DNA of 64,000 bases from Clostridium tunisiense TJ (GTDB lineage: Bacteria > Bacillota > Clostridia > Clostridiales > Clostridiaceae). This document shows positions 44,401-53,596 of this stretch, piece by piece. Below the pieces are notes generated by a model, which had not been told where the DNA came from, searched no databases, and worked only from the letters and a program-made list of their open reading frames with translations. The translations under genes were made by a program, and so were the position numbers. Each line of letters starts with the position of its first letter. Position 1 is the first letter of the stretch. The stretch covers positions 298,729-362,728 of the forward strand of contig NZ_AMQH01000005.1 of assembly GCF_000300195.1 (NCBI RefSeq), given 5' to 3'.

Positions 44401-46397
44401 TGGATGAGTTTTCCTGGTCTAAGAAAACCTTACCTAATTTGCTGAGAAAGGTTTTAATAAATATGTCTGTTGCAGATGAACTAGATATATTTATTTATCC
44501 AGAAATATTTCAAACTAATATTTCTAATTCAGAGGATTTAAAAAGATTAAAAGAAAATTTTAGTCATTCAGAAGTATATTTTGTAGCTGGTAGTGATGTA
44601 GTACTAAATGCTTCATGTTACAGAAGGGAGCATAGTGAAAACTCTATTCATAGTTTTCCACATATAATTTTTGAGAGAGGAAAAAGTAAGCATTTAGAGG
44701 AGGCTAAAAAGAAAATACAGGGGGAAGTAATGGTTTTAAATCTTCCACCAAGCTATGCAACCATTAGTTCAAGCCAAATACGAGATTATATTGATAGGAA
44801 TAGAGATATATCTAGTTTAATAGATCCATTAGTCCAGCAATACATCTACGAAAATGGATTTTATCAAAGGGAGCCTATGGAAAAATTAGCTTTAACCTCT
44901 TCTAATATCGATATTGAGTTTGCAGAAGAACTTACAGAGGGATTAATTAAAATCATAGGCAATTCTTCTAAAGATAAGGAACTAGTCTCTCAGTTTTTAA
45001 AAGAGCATTCCCAAAAAACTGCTTCAAAATTAGTGATTATAAAAAATGTTGAAACTCATCAGGTCTTAGGATTTTCTGCACTACATTGGGTTAGATCTAA
45101 TAATCTTTATAATGAAGTATTGTGCGAAAAGGTATCCAGATATGTTCGTGAAAGTGGTACAGGAAGACTTATTCTTATTGATGCTATTTATGTAAATAAT
45201 AAAGACAAAAATAAAGCTTTAGAGGAAATATTAATTACAGAAACCTTAGCTTACGCTATAGCAAAGGATTATGAATATGCACTTTTTAAGCCTAAAGCTG
45301 AGGAGTTTTATTCTCTTTCTACCCTAGAAAGTATGAAACTCTGTGGATTTAAGGAATTAGAAACTATTGAGGAAACTATACCAGTTCTAGGGGTGAATAT
45401 GAGCAATCCATGTGTACTTAACTTAGATATAGACAATGTATTAAAAGAACCCTTTAGGAGTAGTGGAAGAGTAAAATCAGTTATTGCTTCAACTAGAAAG
45501 AGGTTGCAAGAAACTTTAACGCAAGTATATCCTGGTGAACTTATACTACCCTTTGACACTCACGTACTGCATGAAAAGATGATTAAAAAAGTTTGCAAGG
45601 AAAATAGAGTACCAACTAAATTAAGTAATAATAAGGAATATGGAGCTGCTATGTGCGTGCCTTATGGAGATATGCTAGATAGATATGTGGTACCTAATAC
45701 AGTAACAAAGGCTTTGCACACAGAAAAATATTATAGTCCTGATATGAAAAGCTTTTTTATAGGAGAGTCTCCATATTATTTAAATCTAGAAAATCAAATG
45801 AAAATGATAAGATCCTTTAACAGACCAGTAATACTTGTAGATAATATTCTTCATAAGGGATATAGAATGAAAGCACTTGATCCCCTTTTAAAGAAAGAAG
45901 GAGTTCAGGTTCAGAAAATCATTGCAGGAGTTTTGTCTGGAAGAGGAAAGGATTTAATGGATATGCAGAATAGGGAAGTAGATGCAGTATATTTTATTCC
46001 AAAGCTAAAGGTTTGGTTTAATGAAAATTCAATGTATCCATTTATTGGAGGAGATGCCTTGTGGAGAGGGAGTTATCCAAGAAGAAATTTAATTCCTTCT
46101 GTTACTTCAATTATGCCCTATACTTATCCAATTTTTATAAGAAATGCAAATAAGAAAAGTATTTATGAGCTTTCAAAGGTTTGCATAGAAAATTCTATTG
46201 AAATATTGAGAGCTTTAGAAAACGAATATCATCTTTTATATACTCGTAATTTAACCTTAAGTTCACTAGGAGAAGTGCTGACCATTCCTCGCCGCCCTGA
46301 TATAGGAAGGGATATGTATTATGATTTAAGTATGTATCCATCTCATTATCTTCAAAATGATTTAGAACAATTAAGCAGAATGGAAAGCATGTTTTAA
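41481..46397 (+). CDS. Giant multidomain protein: HD, helical repeats, NadD-like nucleotidyltransferase, GNAT-like and PRTase-like domains
   Basis: 1638 residues. An HD phosphohydrolase-like domain spans about 200-330 (His206, His240-Asp241 in GHDIGKYG, INHSTWD, SDFRVK). Residues about 430-930 are helical, HEAT-like. A nucleotidyltransferase domain (about 940-1125) starts with FFPGTFDPFSISHK and ends with ISSSQIRD, the NadD pattern, although the usual HxGH reads SISH. A GNAT-like segment (about 1130-1310) follows, then a phosphoribosyltransferase-like region with VILVDNILHKGYR near 1450. Domain limits are estimates. Site AGGAGGG before the ATG. Followed at 14 bp by an LDH-like gene. It may process NAD-type nucleotides in repair or stress; the function is not known to me. 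Confidence 0.82.
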   Translation: MENLSFKELNQKISKKLLTSRYLRVSNISKALVGEFLKSNSYIENLVTMAEEKDFSCRRTLLLCEELMKNILEFNKSKNIYKDEEEVTLDINFQVEDNQNKWLNYLYNYSLKKAFPEAVSIKLNSLYDALCEVYLKVLRVVSEVQKNTEDSTWQSLYPIKFLAEGEIRGLESDEEYVKFLKAFKRDYIYETMKLNGEVFGYNTLDHICGVHHLSLYIGRQAKLKNLPVDLGRVSGAAAGHDIGKYGCKGEELKRVPHLHYYYTDQWFKKHNINYIRNVAINHSTWDLELENLSLENLILIYSDFRVKNIQTDKGVKMHIFSLADSFKVILDKLENLDDKKEKRYRRVYAKLKDFEDYLVSIGVDTTLEENQNLTLIDKPIYSLMQGKEVVQNLRYLSINHNIKLMHALRDEYSIEEIFEQARSEEHWKNLRQYIRVFEEYSTYLTQKQKIQTIRFLYDNLTHPEDDIRRHCAELIGILIGIFDEDYNKEIPKNVILEKSEINSGELFKEYLDLLLYPSYKIIASHRSWIGYSTRIMVNSLFKNCRKNFIATYRSILMDYYSATGNLSNETQLFLLETAKYIPVEPDAENLELLFNYIISMAKKRNTTLRLAALEVMSEVLEKSNSNNELREMTVEYLSMSNNRSKIPTENLLKLKLATQLNMREKIIIFERYCDLDNVRIPEIFLSNLKSATDWIKKKNQIELLLEYTLKNIGITGLHTAIHFCNLIKVSAVETVRKRAGFAILRIMPHLTLPERNEVAVELLRALEIDEHRFTEYIPPLLGEVLLWLEPKELNEIIDDFKYKIKSSEENIKPLILKTIGTCVAGYGKYQNRFMEKKEASHKRLINMIGILLNGLGDYKIRVKQAAISSLGKDIFGAKTLSLEEKYNIFRLVGKKILTLITDDERDRIIFLTNSAALNHIYRFISDYSFFKGEIDIPISSKIAFFPGTFDPFSISHKTIAKAIRDKGFEVYLAVDEFSWSKKTLPNLLRKVLINMSVADELDIFIYPEIFQTNISNSEDLKRLKENFSHSEVYFVAGSDVVLNASCYRREHSENSIHSFPHIIFERGKSKHLEEAKKKIQGEVMVLNLPPSYATISSSQIRDYIDRNRDISSLIDPLVQQYIYENGFYQREPMEKLALTSSNIDIEFAEELTEGLIKIIGNSSKDKELVSQFLKEHSQKTASKLVIIKNVETHQVLGFSALHWVRSNNLYNEVLCEKVSRYVRESGTGRLILIDAIYVNNKDKNKALEEILITETLAYAIAKDYEYALFKPKAEEFYSLSTLESMKLCGFKELETIEETIPVLGVNMSNPCVLNLDIDNVLKEPFRSSGRVKSVIASTRKRLQETLTQVYPGELILPFDTHVLHEKMIKKVCKENRVPTKLSNNKEYGAAMCVPYGDMLDRYVVPNTVTKALHTEKYYSPDMKSFFIGESPYYLNLENQMKMIRSFNRPVILVDNILHKGYRMKALDPLLKKEGVQVQKIIAGVLSGRGKDLMDMQNREVDAVYFIPKLKVWFNENSMYPFIGGDALWRGSYPRRNLIPSVTSIMPYTYPIFIRNANKKSIYELSKVCIENSIEILRALENEYHLLYTRNLTLSSLGEVLTIPRRPDIGRDMYYDLSMYPSHYLQNDLEQLSRMESMF

Positions 46398-46411
46398 GAA
46401 AGGGGTATAAT

Positions 46412-47791
46412 ATGTTTTATTATAAATACAAAGATAAATTAATGATTTCAAATAGAAGCTATGAAGAATATAGGAACTATAATTCCCTAAATAATAATAT
46501 AAGTGATTATGAAAATAAAAAAGAAGAGCTTTATTTTCATCTAGGAGAGAATCCCTTTAAGGATTTTCTTCCAATATCAGAAGCTGAAGCACAAAAGTAT
46601 AAGGGGAAAATATTTGCAATAAATGTGCTTAGCGCTAGATTTTCAAGGCGAAGTTTTATTATAACTAATGAAGAACAGCTATTCATAAAAGAAGAAAATT
46701 TAAATTTACTTAAAAAACCTATAAAATACGGAAACTGTAAGGAGCATAAAGGTGAAGAAAAAAATTTGTTGAACCATCAATGGATAGTAGAAGCTATTGA
46801 AGAAAGAAGAGTCATCTCTTTAAATATTGCTTACCACAGCTGGCCAGAAGTAATAGATTATGAAGAACCTAAAAAGTGGAGAATAAATGTTGTAGGATTG
46901 GGGGATGTGGGCGGAATTCTTTTAACAGGACTTAAACTTTTAGGCCATGAAAGAATTTCTCATTTAGGACTTTATGATAGAGATGAAAATAAGATAAAAC
47001 GCTGGAAATTAGAATTAGGGCAAGTTTTATCTCCAGATATGATGGAAAGAGATATAAATATGGTAAGCCTTAAGGAACAGGAAGTTTTTAATTGTGATAT
47101 GTTTGTATTTTGTGTATCAGTTGGAGTTCCAGAGGTAGGCAAAGAAGGAGAAGATGTAAGACTTGTACAATTTAAAGGGAATTCCAAAATTCTAGGTTCC
47201 TATGCTAAAATGGCAAGAGAAAGCGGATTTAAAGGAGTTTTTGCAGTGGTTTCAGACCCGGTTGATTTATTGTGCAAAGTTGCATATGAAGAAAGCAATA
47301 AGAATGAAATGGGAAATATGGATTTTGAAGGATTAGCACCAGAACAAATTAGAGGATATGGACTAGGAGTTATGAATGGGAGAGCCTGTTATTATGCTAT
47401 GGAAAATGAGGAAACAGAAATGTATCCCTTAGAAGGAAGAGCGTTTGGGCCTCATGGAGAAGGTCTAATAATAGCAAATAGCATTGAAAATTATAATGAA
47501 AAACTTTCAGAAGAACTTACTGAAAAGACTAAAACAGCTAATCTAGAAGTCCGAAGTGCAGGCTTTAAACCCTATATTGCACCAGCTTTGTCCTCTGGAA
47601 GTCTATCATTATTAAGTACAATAAATTCTCAGTGGCATTATAGTGCTACCTTTATTGGAGGTACTTTTATGGGGTGTAGAAATAAACTTATAGATGGATG
47701 TACAGAACTAGAAACTTTAAAGCTTCCACAGGAGCTTTTTCAGAGGCTTCAGCATACTTATGAATTACTAGACATTCTTTATAATAGGTAA
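46412..47791 (+). CDS. Lactate/malate dehydrogenase-like protein with extra N-terminal domain
   Basis: 459 residues. The first 150 are of unknown fold. From about 152 a Rossmann motif VVGLGDVGG with acidic LYDRDENK (Asp, NAD preference) opens an LDH/MDH-like domain; VVSDPVDLL near 283 matches the VSNPVD of lactate dehydrogenases, and GPHGEG near 349 sits where LDH has its catalytic His (GEHGDS). The substrate-binding LDSAR motif is replaced by VMNGRA, retaining the Arg but not the Asp. So NAD binding is likely but lactate or malate specificity is not. Directly after the giant gene; AAAGGGG before ATG. Confidence 0.75.
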   Translation: MFYYKYKDKLMISNRSYEEYRNYNSLNNNISDYENKKEELYFHLGENPFKDFLPISEAEAQKYKGKIFAINVLSARFSRRSFIITNEEQLFIKEENLNLLKKPIKYGNCKEHKGEEKNLLNHQWIVEAIEERRVISLNIAYHSWPEVIDYEEPKKWRINVVGLGDVGGILLTGLKLLGHERISHLGLYDRDENKIKRWKLELGQVLSPDMMERDINMVSLKEQEVFNCDMFVFCVSVGVPEVGKEGEDVRLVQFKGNSKILGSYAKMARESGFKGVFAVVSDPVDLLCKVAYEESNKNEMGNMDFEGLAPEQIRGYGLGVMNGRACYYAMENEETEMYPLEGRAFGPHGEGLIIANSIENYNEKLSEELTEKTKTANLEVRSAGFKPYIAPALSSGSLSLLSTINSQWHYSATFIGGTFMGCRNKLIDGCTELETLKLPQELFQRLQHTYELLDILYNR

Positions 47792-47797
47792 AAAATT

Positions 47798-47956
47798 ATG
47801 AAGGAGGAAAAACTTATAACATTAAACCCAAATTGTCCATGTACAAGGAAATGTCCTCGTCATGGCAATTGCGAAGAGTGCAGAGAAAACCATGAAAATA
47901 AGAAATCACCAACTTGGTGTATGAGAAAAGTCAAAAAGAAAGCAAAAGAAAATTAA
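47798..47956 (+). CDS. 52-residue cysteine-rich protein
   Basis: Six cysteines: NPNCPCTRKCPRHGNCEEC and SPTWCMR, with a basic tail KKKAKEN. The pattern resembles short clostridial DUF6485-like cysteine-rich proteins (from memory) and suggests a zinc- or iron-sulfur-binding knuckle. The ATG is 6 bases after the previous stop, and AAGGAGG lies inside the first codons rather than before them, so initiation may depend on coupling. In line with the reductase that follows, it may be a small redox or metal partner. Confidence 0.7.
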   Translation: MKEEKLITLNPNCPCTRKCPRHGNCEECRENHENKKSPTWCMRKVKKKAKEN

Positions 47957-48025
47957 GTGTGATAACTAAAAAAATTATGCTCTAGTAGTTGACCCTTGAA
48001 AGAATTTAAGTTAAAGGAGGCAGGT

Positions 48026-49078
48026 ATGGAGGAGTTATTTGTAATATTACCTAATACACCCATAAGCGATACCTTAGAAAATATGATGAGAGCGGCTATA
48101 GAAGGTAGGAAATATGTTTTGGTAAATGATGCACAAAATATCCCTAATTTGAGAAATAAAAAACTATTATTTATATCTCAGGTTAATGAGCTTGGTACGG
48201 ACTTGTTTATGCTAAATTTTCTTTCTAAGATTATGGAAAAAAGCAAGGAATGCTTTAGTGGATCTATGGGTGCAGTTTTAGTACATAGCGAAACAGAACA
48301 TGGTACTAAAAGAACAGCACAGGATATTATTTTTATTGCTAATGGGTTAGGCTGTAGTTTCATTGGCCATCCATTAGTTGAAGCTATAAGCTCTTTGAAG
48401 AACTTTCTTACTTGGCAAAAAAATCTAGATTTATCCTTAGAAGAAATATGCCTAAAAAATTGTAGAGAACTGATAAAGAGATTATTAGAAGGCAAATTTG
48501 TTACTTTAGAAAATCCTAAAATATTAGCATTATACTCAAGTCCACACAAAACTTCAAATACCTTAGATTTATGGCATATGGTATCTAGGCACCTTGAGAA
48601 CTATGAGGTGAAGGAATTACTTATCGAAGCAGGTGAAGTAAAGGATTGTCATGGGTGTGCCTATAAGCTTTGTAACCATTACGGGAAAAATAATAGGTGT
48701 TTTTATGGAGGTATAATGGCAGAAGAAGTACTTCCAGCAATTGAAAAATATGATGCTATAGTATGGCTATGTCCTAATTATAATGATGCAGTAGCTGCAA
48801 ACTTAACTGCAGTAATAAATAGGCTAACCGTATTATATAGGCAAATGTCTTTTCATGAAAAAAGCATTTTTGCAATAATAGTTTCAGGAAATTCAGGCAG
48901 CGATTCTATAGCTAAACAACTAATTGGAGCTTTAAATATTAATAAAGGATTTAGATTACCCCCATACTTTTCACTGATGGCTATAGCAAACGACCCAAAA
49001 TCTATATTCAAAGTGGAAGGAATAGAAGAGCAAAGTAGATTGTTTGCAGAGAACATGACAATAGAAATAAAGTGTTAA
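48026..49078 (+). CDS. Flavodoxin-like NAD(P)H-dependent reductase with cysteine motif
   Basis: 350 residues. Residues about 160-345 form an FMN-reductase/flavodoxin fold: ILALYSSPHKTSNT is the phosphate loop, followed by DCHGCAYKLC with a later C (cysteines typical of iron-sulfur flavoproteins and NADPH-dependent FMN reductases) and WLCPNYNDAVAANL. The first 150 residues may be a second, degenerate flavodoxin-like half. ATG at 48026 after AAAGGAGG; the upstream in-frame TTG at 47996 is ignored. Last gene of the set starting at 41481. Confidence 0.78.
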   Translation: MEELFVILPNTPISDTLENMMRAAIEGRKYVLVNDAQNIPNLRNKKLLFISQVNELGTDLFMLNFLSKIMEKSKECFSGSMGAVLVHSETEHGTKRTAQDIIFIANGLGCSFIGHPLVEAISSLKNFLTWQKNLDLSLEEICLKNCRELIKRLLEGKFVTLENPKILALYSSPHKTSNTLDLWHMVSRHLENYEVKELLIEAGEVKDCHGCAYKLCNHYGKNNRCFYGGIMAEEVLPAIEKYDAIVWLCPNYNDAVAANLTAVINRLTVLYRQMSFHEKSIFAIIVSGNSGSDSIAKQLIGALNINKGFRLPPYFSLMAIANDPKSIFKVEGIEEQSRLFAENMTIEIKC

Positions 49079-49080
49079 AT

Positions 49081-49118
49081 AAAGCTTTCGGTAAAGGCAA
49101 CTACCGAAAGCTTTTAAA
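49081..49118 (+). terminator. Terminator of the giant-protein cluster
   Basis: AAAGCTTTCGGTA (49081-49093) pairs with TACCGAAAGCTTT (49102-49114), ending in a short T-run. Confidence 0.85.
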
Positions 49119-49714
49119 TTAATCTAAAGTTTATTTAAAAGGAGATTTGCAACTATAAATATTATTATGTAAATAAAGCAGTAATAAGTTTCCAGAGAGT
49201 TTATTTGTAAATTAAAACCTAATTATATAATTTGTAAACATAAAGACAAATTAATAAAAATTATAAGGATATATTACAAAAAAATATTATGTTTTGTAAC
49301 TTTATATATAAACTTTTTGTATAAATGAACGAATTATAAAAGTACACAATAATTAGTTTAATTTGAAAAGTCACTTAAGAACTAAAAGGTGGAAAATATA
49401 ACTTATTATATTATATTATTTTATTATTTTATTGTTTTTACAAATAAACAGATAAAAATTAATACTAATATACAATAACTTTACCTGGGAAATAATTCAG
49501 AAAATTTTATTTATGGTTAATATTTCTTGTTTTGAATAAGTGATGAATTCATTGTTGGGAAAAATAGAACAGGCAACCTTTAATAATTAAATAAATTAAA
49601 TTATATTATTTACAAAAAACTACACAAATAAAATAAAAAATATGTAATAAATTGAAAACATATGGTACAATATGGAGGAAAAAGTTAAAAATTGAGATTT
49701 GGGAGGAAGAAAAA
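49119..49714. other. Very AT-rich intergenic region before a chemoreceptor
   Basis: About 600 bases, locally almost pure A and T near 49395-49445. No gene. Some open codons before 49715 lack a ribosome site. No sigma-28 (motility) promoter was recognised. Confidence 0.45.
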
Positions 49715-51712
49715 TTGAAAAAGAAAATGAGGATGAATATTAGAACAAAGCTGATGTTCAGTTTTATGGCAATATGCTTAATACCGCTAATTGCTTTGGG
49801 AGGTGCAACTTATGTTAGAGCACAACAAATAATTAGTAAGAAGCTAGAAGTTACTAGTTCACAAACCTTACTAGAGGTTAATAGAGGGCTTAGTAACTAT
49901 TTTAATGCTATGTCAAACCAAGTAACAACTCTTGCAGGTAACTTTGACTTTGTTAATGTTGATGATAATCCAACATATATTGATTTTGCAAAATCTTTAC
50001 TAAAAGATGTCCAAGGTAGTAGTGAGGATATTTCAAATATGTATTTTGGAACAGAATCAGGGAAATTTGAAATCTACCCAGAAGCAGATATGGGGAAGGA
50101 CTATGATCATAAAACTAGAGATTGGTACACTTTAGCTGTAGCTAAAAAAGGTGAAGTTGTTATCACAAACCCATTTAAAAGTGCATCTACTGGAAAAACT
50201 GTGGTAGCTGTTGCAAAGGCTATTATGAAAGATGAAAAAATTATTGGTGTAGTTGCTATGAATGTGAATTTAGAAAAGCTTTCAAGTTCTTTGGCAGAAA
50301 TAAGGGTAGGAGATAGTGGATATGTTTTTGTAGCTGATAGTAATGGAAAGATGGTAGCTCATAAAGATTCCACTTTAATTGGAGGAGATTCCCCAACTAC
50401 TATAGCTATATGGGAAAAAGCTAAAGCTAATACTAGAGGTTTTGGAAAATACGAATTTCAAGGACATAAAAAGTTTGCCTCTTATGATACTAATGAAGCA
50501 ACAGGGTGGAAGTTAATTGCTCCTATGGATGAAATGGAACTTATAAAAGATACCAATAGTATAAGGGATATGATAGCTTTAACTGTATTACTTGTTCTTG
50601 CAGTATCTATAGTAGTTTCATATATTATAAGCCAAGCAATGTCTTCTAATATTAATAAAGTAAGAAAAGCATTTGGTAAAGCATCAAGTGGAGATTTAAC
50701 TGTGTCAGTACATATTAAATCTAAGGATGAGATACAAGCCTTAGGTGAAGAGTTTAACTCAATGATGGTAAATATATCCGGTTCCTTAAAAAGTGTAGAT
50801 GCTTCATCAAAGGTAGTTTTAGATACTGCAACGAATTTAGCTGCAATGGCTGAAGAGACCACGGCATCCATAACTCAAGTTTCACAAGCAGTAGATGAGA
50901 TTTCTTCAGGAGCTACTAAACAAGCTCATAGCTCTCTTGAAGCAGTTACTAGTATGGAAGAGTTTTCACAGAGACTCGAAAGAGTTACTGAATCAGCACA
51001 GGAAATGGGGAATATTTCTAAAAATACTCAGCAGTTAAGTTCTAGCGGATTAAACATGGTAAAAGAGCTTACAGAAAAATCTATGGAAACTAAAACATCT
51101 ACTACAGAAGTAAGTGAAATAGTTGAAGATGTAAATAACAGTATGACACAAATTAATGCTATATCAGATACTATAGCTCAAATAACTGAACAAACTAATC
51201 TTTTATCATTAAATGCATCTATTGAAGCTGCTAGAGCCGGTGAATCAGGTAGAGGTTTTGCAGTAGTAGCTGATGAAATAAGAAAGCTTGCAGAGCAATC
51301 TAAAAATTCTACAGAGGAAATAAGAAGGATCGTAGAGGCTATTCAAAGCAAATCACAAAAGGCAGTTAAGGCAATTAATGAAACTGAAAACACTGTTTTA
51401 GAGCAAGTAAATGTAGTGAATAAAACTGAAGAAATATTTAATGATATTATAAATGGAATTTTTATATTAACGGATAGGGTGGAGGAAATAAAAATATCTA
51501 CTCTAGAAATCAATGATAAAAAGGACTCTATATTACAAGAAATTGAAAGTGTTTCTGCAATATCTGAAGAAACAGCTTCGGCTACTGAAGAGGTTGCTGC
51601 TTCCACTGAAGAGGTAAGTGCATCTATGGCTGAATTTACAAATTATGCGGAAGAGTTACAAGGGCTTTCTCAAAAGTTAGAAGATGAAGTAGGTAAATTT
51701 AAACTTTCATAA
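49715..51712 (+). CDS. Methyl-accepting chemotaxis protein with dCache sensor
   Basis: 665 residues. TM1 about 12-32, an extracytoplasmic double-Cache domain about 35-280 ([48 protein letters not shown]), TM2 about 290-312, HAMP to about 365, and the MCP signalling domain with tip [20 protein letters not shown] near 495. dCache domains bind amino acids or other small molecules. TTG start 8 bases after GGGAGGA; earlier in-frame codons lack a ribosome site. Close paralogue of the receptor at 61255 in domain order and key motifs. Relays to CheA/CheW encoded elsewhere. Confidence 0.93.
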   Translation: MKKKMRMNIRTKLMFSFMAICLIPLIALGGATYVRAQQIISKKLEVTSSQTLLEVNRGLSNYFNAMSNQVTTLAGNFDFVNVDDNPTYIDFAKSLLKDVQGSSEDISNMYFGTESGKFEIYPEADMGKDYDHKTRDWYTLAVAKKGEVVITNPFKSASTGKTVVAVAKAIMKDEKIIGVVAMNVNLEKLSSSLAEIRVGDSGYVFVADSNGKMVAHKDSTLIGGDSPTTIAIWEKAKANTRGFGKYEFQGHKKFASYDTNEATGWKLIAPMDEMELIKDTNSIRDMIALTVLLVLAVSIVVSYIISQAMSSNINKVRKAFGKASSGDLTVSVHIKSKDEIQALGEEFNSMMVNISGSLKSVDASSKVVLDTATNLAAMAEETTASITQVSQAVDEISSGATKQAHSSLEAVTSMEEFSQRLERVTESAQEMGNISKNTQQLSSSGLNMVKELTEKSMETKTSTTEVSEIVEDVNNSMTQINAISDTIAQITEQTNLLSLNASIEAARAGESGRGFAVVADEIRKLAEQSKNSTEEIRRIVEAIQSKSQKAVKAINETENTVLEQVNVVNKTEEIFNDIINGIFILTDRVEEIKISTLEINDKKDSILQEIESVSAISEETASATEEVAASTEEVSASMAEFTNYAEELQGLSQKLEDEVGKFKLS

Positions 51713-51731
51713 TTGAATTATTAATATAAGC

Positions 51732-51777
51732 TAAAAGCTAGTAGGGAGCAAAAATCCTTGCTAGCTTTTAAATTTTT
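51732..51777 (+). terminator. Terminator of the first dCache receptor
   Basis: TAAAAGCTAG (51732-51741) pairs with CTAGCTTTTA (51761-51770), then AATTTTT. Confidence 0.8.
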
Positions 51778-52122
51778 ATAAAAAACTTTAAAGGTCAAAG
51801 TACAGTAACTAGTATGCTAAAGTAATTAAATAACGAAATAAACATTAAAGTATATAGAAACAAACTATAAAGTTAATAATTGCTTCAGTGTATAAAATGG
51901 TTTAAGTTCTGTGAAAAAAAATGCTATAAGGTTACTAATCACTAATAATATGTAGAATTTCCAATAGTTTCAGTATAAATTAAATCGCAAATTGGCACGA
52001 AGATTATAGTGAAATGACAATAAGTAAGTGGAAGTAGTTAAAGCAGCAGTAAGTTTTTGAGTTTGATTTAATACTTGAGAGGAAATGAAATTATATTATT
52101 AAGGGGTAAAAGGAGAGTAGCG
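51778..52122. other. Intergenic region, nothing recognised
   Basis: About 345 bases between the chemoreceptor terminator and a zinc-ribbon gene. No gene or clear RNA structure. Confidence 0.45.
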
Positions 52123-52371
52123 ATGAGAACGATACAAGAAGCATCAAGACATTCTATATATAATAAAAAGAAGGTTGAAAAAAGTTCGGTATGTGGGTGT
52201 TATTATTGTTTGAAAATATTTAACCCAAAGGAAATTAGCTCGTGGATGGATGAGGGAAGAACTGCTAAATGCCCTCAGTGTGATATGGATAGTGTTTTAG
52301 GAGATGTATCTGGTTATGAAATAAATGCTCAGACCTTGCAAATACTAAAAGAATATTGGTTTGAAGACTAA
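52123..52371 (+). CDS. Small zinc-ribbon cytoplasmic protein
   Basis: 82 residues. CGCYYCLKIF near 23-32 and CPQCDMDSVLG near 51-61 make a treble-clef or zinc-ribbon pair of the type seen in a widespread family of short cytoplasmic proteins of unknown function. ATG at 52123 follows AAAGGAGAG; upstream in-frame codons from 52075 precede that site. Monocistronic. Confidence 0.78.
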   Translation: MRTIQEASRHSIYNKKKVEKSSVCGCYYCLKIFNPKEISSWMDEGRTAKCPQCDMDSVLGDVSGYEINAQTLQILKEYWFED

Positions 52372-52584
52372 TAAAAAGAGGATAATAGAAGGGAAATATA
52401 TAGTATTTATGTTATCAAAGAGTATATTAATTTTTGATATATATTAATTAGGTTTATTAAGATTATATGATTAAAAAATTGAATAAATTGCAGGAATTAA
52501 AACTGATTTTTCAATTTTAAAAAAGATTTATTAAGAATAAAATTATAGCCACAAAAACAGTATAAAAAGGTTATTTAAACCACT

Positions 52585-52710
52585 ATGGGTTATTGTGGGC
52601 TAAATATGAAATGGATGGAAAAGGGTTGTTTTGGTACAAGCCTCATGTTATCATGTACACATCAGCAAGGAACTGAAGAAATAAAGGCTTCCAATTCTCA
52701 AATGGAGTAG
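52585..52710 (+). CDS. Candidate 41-residue open frame
   Basis: An ATG frame encoding 41 residues with three cysteines lies in the gap before the CAP-domain gene; local composition is richer in G and C than its surroundings. The nearest ribosome-site-like AAAAGG is 14 bases upstream, too far for comfort. The same bases can fold (AAGCCT/AGGCTT enclosing CATG/CATG), so this may instead be a structured leader of the next gene. Confidence 0.2.
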   Translation: MGYCGLNMKWMEKGCFGTSLMLSCTHQQGTEEIKASNSQME

Positions 52711-52762
52711 TAATAATTCCATGGAAGTAAAAGCAAAATAAAAAATAAGGAGTTGTTGATTA

Positions 52763-53596
52763 ATGATAACAAATAAAATACTAGCTTTAATTTTATCACT
52801 TTGTACAATAGGGGGAGCTACTGCAGGAACTGTTGCAAATAACAGCCAATTTATTAAATTCCCATTAGATTCAATTGTACAAAAAATAAGTCAGGGCAAA
52901 GTAAATGATGGACAAGTTATCGAAGTTCCAATAAATAATCCGACAGAAGGACAAGCACCTTCTACAGAAACGCCAAAAGCAGAGGTGCCTGAAAATGTGG
53001 TAACTAAGCCAGAGACACCAAAAACTGAGACTCCAGGAACGGGAACTACAAAGCCTGAAGCACCAAAAGTAGAAACACCAAAAACAGAGGCACCAAAGGT
53101 GGAGAAACCAGTTACTAACCCAAGTACAACTACTCCAAGTGGAGTACCAACAAATCCAAATAATAAGAGCTTTAAATATCTAGATGCGGTAGAAAAAGAA
53201 ATTCTAACTTATGTGAATCAGGAAAGAACTAAGGCTGGACTTAAGCCACTAGCTTGGGAAGAAAACATGAGACCGATTGCTAGATATAAATCTAATAACA
53301 TGCTTCAATATAACTATTTTGAACACAACACACCATCTCTAAATAATGCTAGCCCAATGGACTTAGCAACTAAATACTTCAAATATAACACTAATGGATA
53401 TGGTGAGAATATATTCTACAGTCAAGGTTACCCAGAAGCTACAACTACAGCTAAATACTTAGTTGATCAATGGATGAACTCTCCAGGGCACAGAGCAAAT
53501 ATCTTAAGTGCAAACTGGACAAAAATGGGTGCAGGAGTAGCATTCAGCAGCCAAGGTAACTATGTTTATGCAACACAACACTTTTCAACAAAGTAG
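52763..53596 (+). CDS. Secreted CAP/SCP-domain protein (YkwD-like)
   Basis: 277 residues. A hydrophobic N-terminus (about 5-24) acts as signal or anchor. A Pro/Thr/Glu/Lys linker with repeated PKTET/PKVE units spans about 55-130, suggesting wall spanning. The CAP domain (about 145-275) shows YVNQERTKAGLKPL, the His in FEHNTP, GENIF and SPGHRANIL, all conserved in bacterial YkwD proteins. Function in bacteria is poorly defined: wall or spore surface association is common. Good AAGGAG site. Confidence 0.88.
   Translation: MITNKILALILSLCTIGGATAGTVANNSQFIKFPLDSIVQKISQGKVNDGQVIEVPINNPTEGQAPSTETPKAEVPENVVTKPETPKTETPGTGTTKPEAPKVETPKTEAPKVEKPVTNPSTTTPSGVPTNPNNKSFKYLDAVEKEILTYVNQERTKAGLKPLAWEENMRPIARYKSNNMLQYNYFEHNTPSLNNASPMDLATKYFKYNTNGYGENIFYSQGYPEATTTAKYLVDQWMNSPGHRANILSANWTKMGAGVAFSSQGNYVYATQHFSTK

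Noticed and set aside
52561..52762. Cyclic di-GMP or cyclic di-AMP riboswitch before the CAP-domain gene
   Set aside because: Neither the GEMM core nor the ydaO conserved segments are present.
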